A DNA stretch of 64,000 bases, taken from positions 34,466,216 through 34,530,215 of the forward strand of contig OX388352.1 of the NCBI GenBank assembly GCA_947579665.1, read 5' to 3'. Below the pieces are notes generated by a model. That model was not told the DNA's origin. It saw only the letters and a list, made by a program, of their open reading frames with translations, and searched no databases. The DNA is from Sympetrum striolatum (lineage: Eukaryota; Arthropoda; Insecta; Odonata; Libellulidae). Positions 62,758 to 64,000 of this stretch are shown here, one piece after another. The translations under genes were made by a program, and so were the position numbers. Positions within the stretch are counted from its first letter, which is position 1, and the number at the start of each line of letters is the position of its first letter.

Positions 62758-63785
62758 ACTTTCTCCATATACGAAGTATAGAGAAAGTATTGTTTTCATG
62801 AAAAAATTCGACTTCGAGATTTCAACGGAAATACATGTTTTGGGGTCTCTAGAACACGTTTTGACCATTTTCGGAATGATGTCTGTGTGTATGTGTGTGT
62901 GTGTGTGTGTGTGTATGTGTGTGTGTGATAGTGGGCGCTCTAACGTGGAAAGTATTAGTCGTATCAATACCAAACGTCACATATAGTACTGTGGTGTGTG
63001 CTGTCAGAGTTGATTAGTTTTTGGAGTAAATCGGTCAACCGGAAGTCGAGCTTTATTCATTAAAGCTCATTTCCGGTTTTCAAAATATCTCCATAAATAT
63101 GATATATACGTATATTGTATTACTTATAAAAGTTTTAGATAATGTAATTTACTATAACTTTTGTATTTAACATATTTTTGTATCACCGGTTGATTAGGAG
63201 TTATTCGTTAAATACTGATAAACCGGAAGAAGATGATTATGTACTTTGTGGGCGCTCTAACATGAAAACTATTTGTCGGATCAACACCAAATTTGATATA
63301 TAGTACTTTTATTACAGTCGTTAGAGTTGATTAGTTTTTAGAAAGAATCGATTTACCGGAAGTTGAGCTTTATTCTTCAAAGCTCATTTCCGGTTTTCAA
63401 AATATCTCCATAAATATGATATTTAGGTATATACTATTATTTATAAATGTTTTAGAAAATGTAATTTACTATAACTTTTGTATGAAACATATTTTTTTAT
63501 CACTGATTGTTTAGGAGTTATTCATGAAATACTGATAAACCGGAAGTTGCTGATTATGTACGTTGTGGGCGCTCTGGGCTCAATGGGCGAAAGGCCAAAT
63601 TCATCTTTTTTCATCGAGCATGTCCCGAAAAACTTTATTTATAATGTTTGTGACGTAAAAGATACTAATATATAAATTAATCACTCATCTTCCAAGTTTA
63701 GATTGAATATAGAGTTCGAAATTACTGTCGTAGATAAATATTTACATCTTATATATGGAGAAAGTCATGTGCTGGCCACATCAGA
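62758..63785 (+). mobile_element. Repeat A, copy 4 (full length)
   Basis: The copy runs from the terminal hairpin ACTTTCTCCATATACGAAG through a GT microsatellite (about 62884-62929) and two CCGGAAGT modules, each opened by gtgggcgctct, to the end ccacatcaga. It has the same layout as copy 2 in the other orientation. Both copies are uninterrupted, so they set the family length at about 1.0 kb. Confidence 0.82.
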
Positions 63786-64000
63786 TTTTTTTTATTTATT
63801 ATACCGTACCACCTCTGATAGACATTTGGTCCGGTGGTGATCCGAATTTGGAATAAAACTATTACAAAAAATGTTTCAAATAACTACATACAAGACAGAG
63901 AATTGCCAAAATTTTTGCAACCAAATTGCCCCTTTCTATTACTTCAAAAGTTTACAGGAATCGCCAATTCACCGTTCAAACAGCAAGAATAAAAAAACAA
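63786..64000. other. No supported feature
   Basis: The window ends in AT-rich sequence without a recognised feature. Confidence 0.5.

Overview
The window looks like intergenic, repeat-dominated DNA from an AT-rich animal genome, most likely an arthropod. The basis is the lack of any long intact host gene, the presence of GT-AG introns, and a mixed load of non-LTR retrotransposon remnants, a Penelope-like element with a GIY-YIG domain, tRNA-derived SINEs, and piggyBac, hAT-like, Tc1/mariner-type and MULE-like DNA transposons. I cannot name the species. No rRNA, functional tRNA, CRISPR or bacterial-type operon is visible. Most short open frames read as chance frames in AT-rich DNA.

Layout, left to right. 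1-4 kb: mostly unassigned, with a 77-bp mariner-type MITE inside a retroposon 3' end. 4.8-5.8 kb: a diverged tandem array, about 150-175 bp per unit, each unit carrying a B-box-like motif on the minus strand. 8.6-9.4, 14.6-15.6, 15.7-24.6 (split) and 62.8-63.8 kb: four copies of a roughly 1-kb interspersed repeat (called repeat A here) with a terminal hairpin, subterminal inverted repeats, two related modules and usually a CA/GT microsatellite; it resembles a Helentron-associated (DINE/HINE-like) element. 15.9-23.8 kb: a 7.87-kb element with 27-bp terminal inverted repeats, inserted cleanly into one copy of repeat A. It carries a five-exon THAP zinc-finger gene with one stop codon and one frameshift.

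28.9-33.2 kb: a long TA microsatellite, a small inverted-repeat MITE and a 648-bp hAT MITE built from palindromic tandem repeats. 36-43 kb: a Penelope-type fragment with a hammerhead-like core, a decayed non-LTR reverse transcriptase 3' end, a perfect 21-bp hairpin and a foldback element. 46.3-51.3 kb: a 107-bp-period tandem repeat split by a 4.6-kb MULE-like TIR element, inside which lie a decayed piggyBac transposase, a tRNA-derived SINE and a fresh-looking Penelope-like insertion. 52.5-53.5 kb: one good candidate host coding exon next to a decayed non-LTR retrotransposon. 55.8-58.0 kb: a 2.1-kb hAT-like element. 60.7-61.5 kb: a foldback element whose left arm is interrupted by a retroposon.

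The genes do not form a pathway; the organising theme is nested insertion, where repeats of known structure are split by younger elements so that the boundaries and target-site duplications can be read directly. The most unusual item is the spliced THAP-domain gene carried within the 7.87-kb TIR element.
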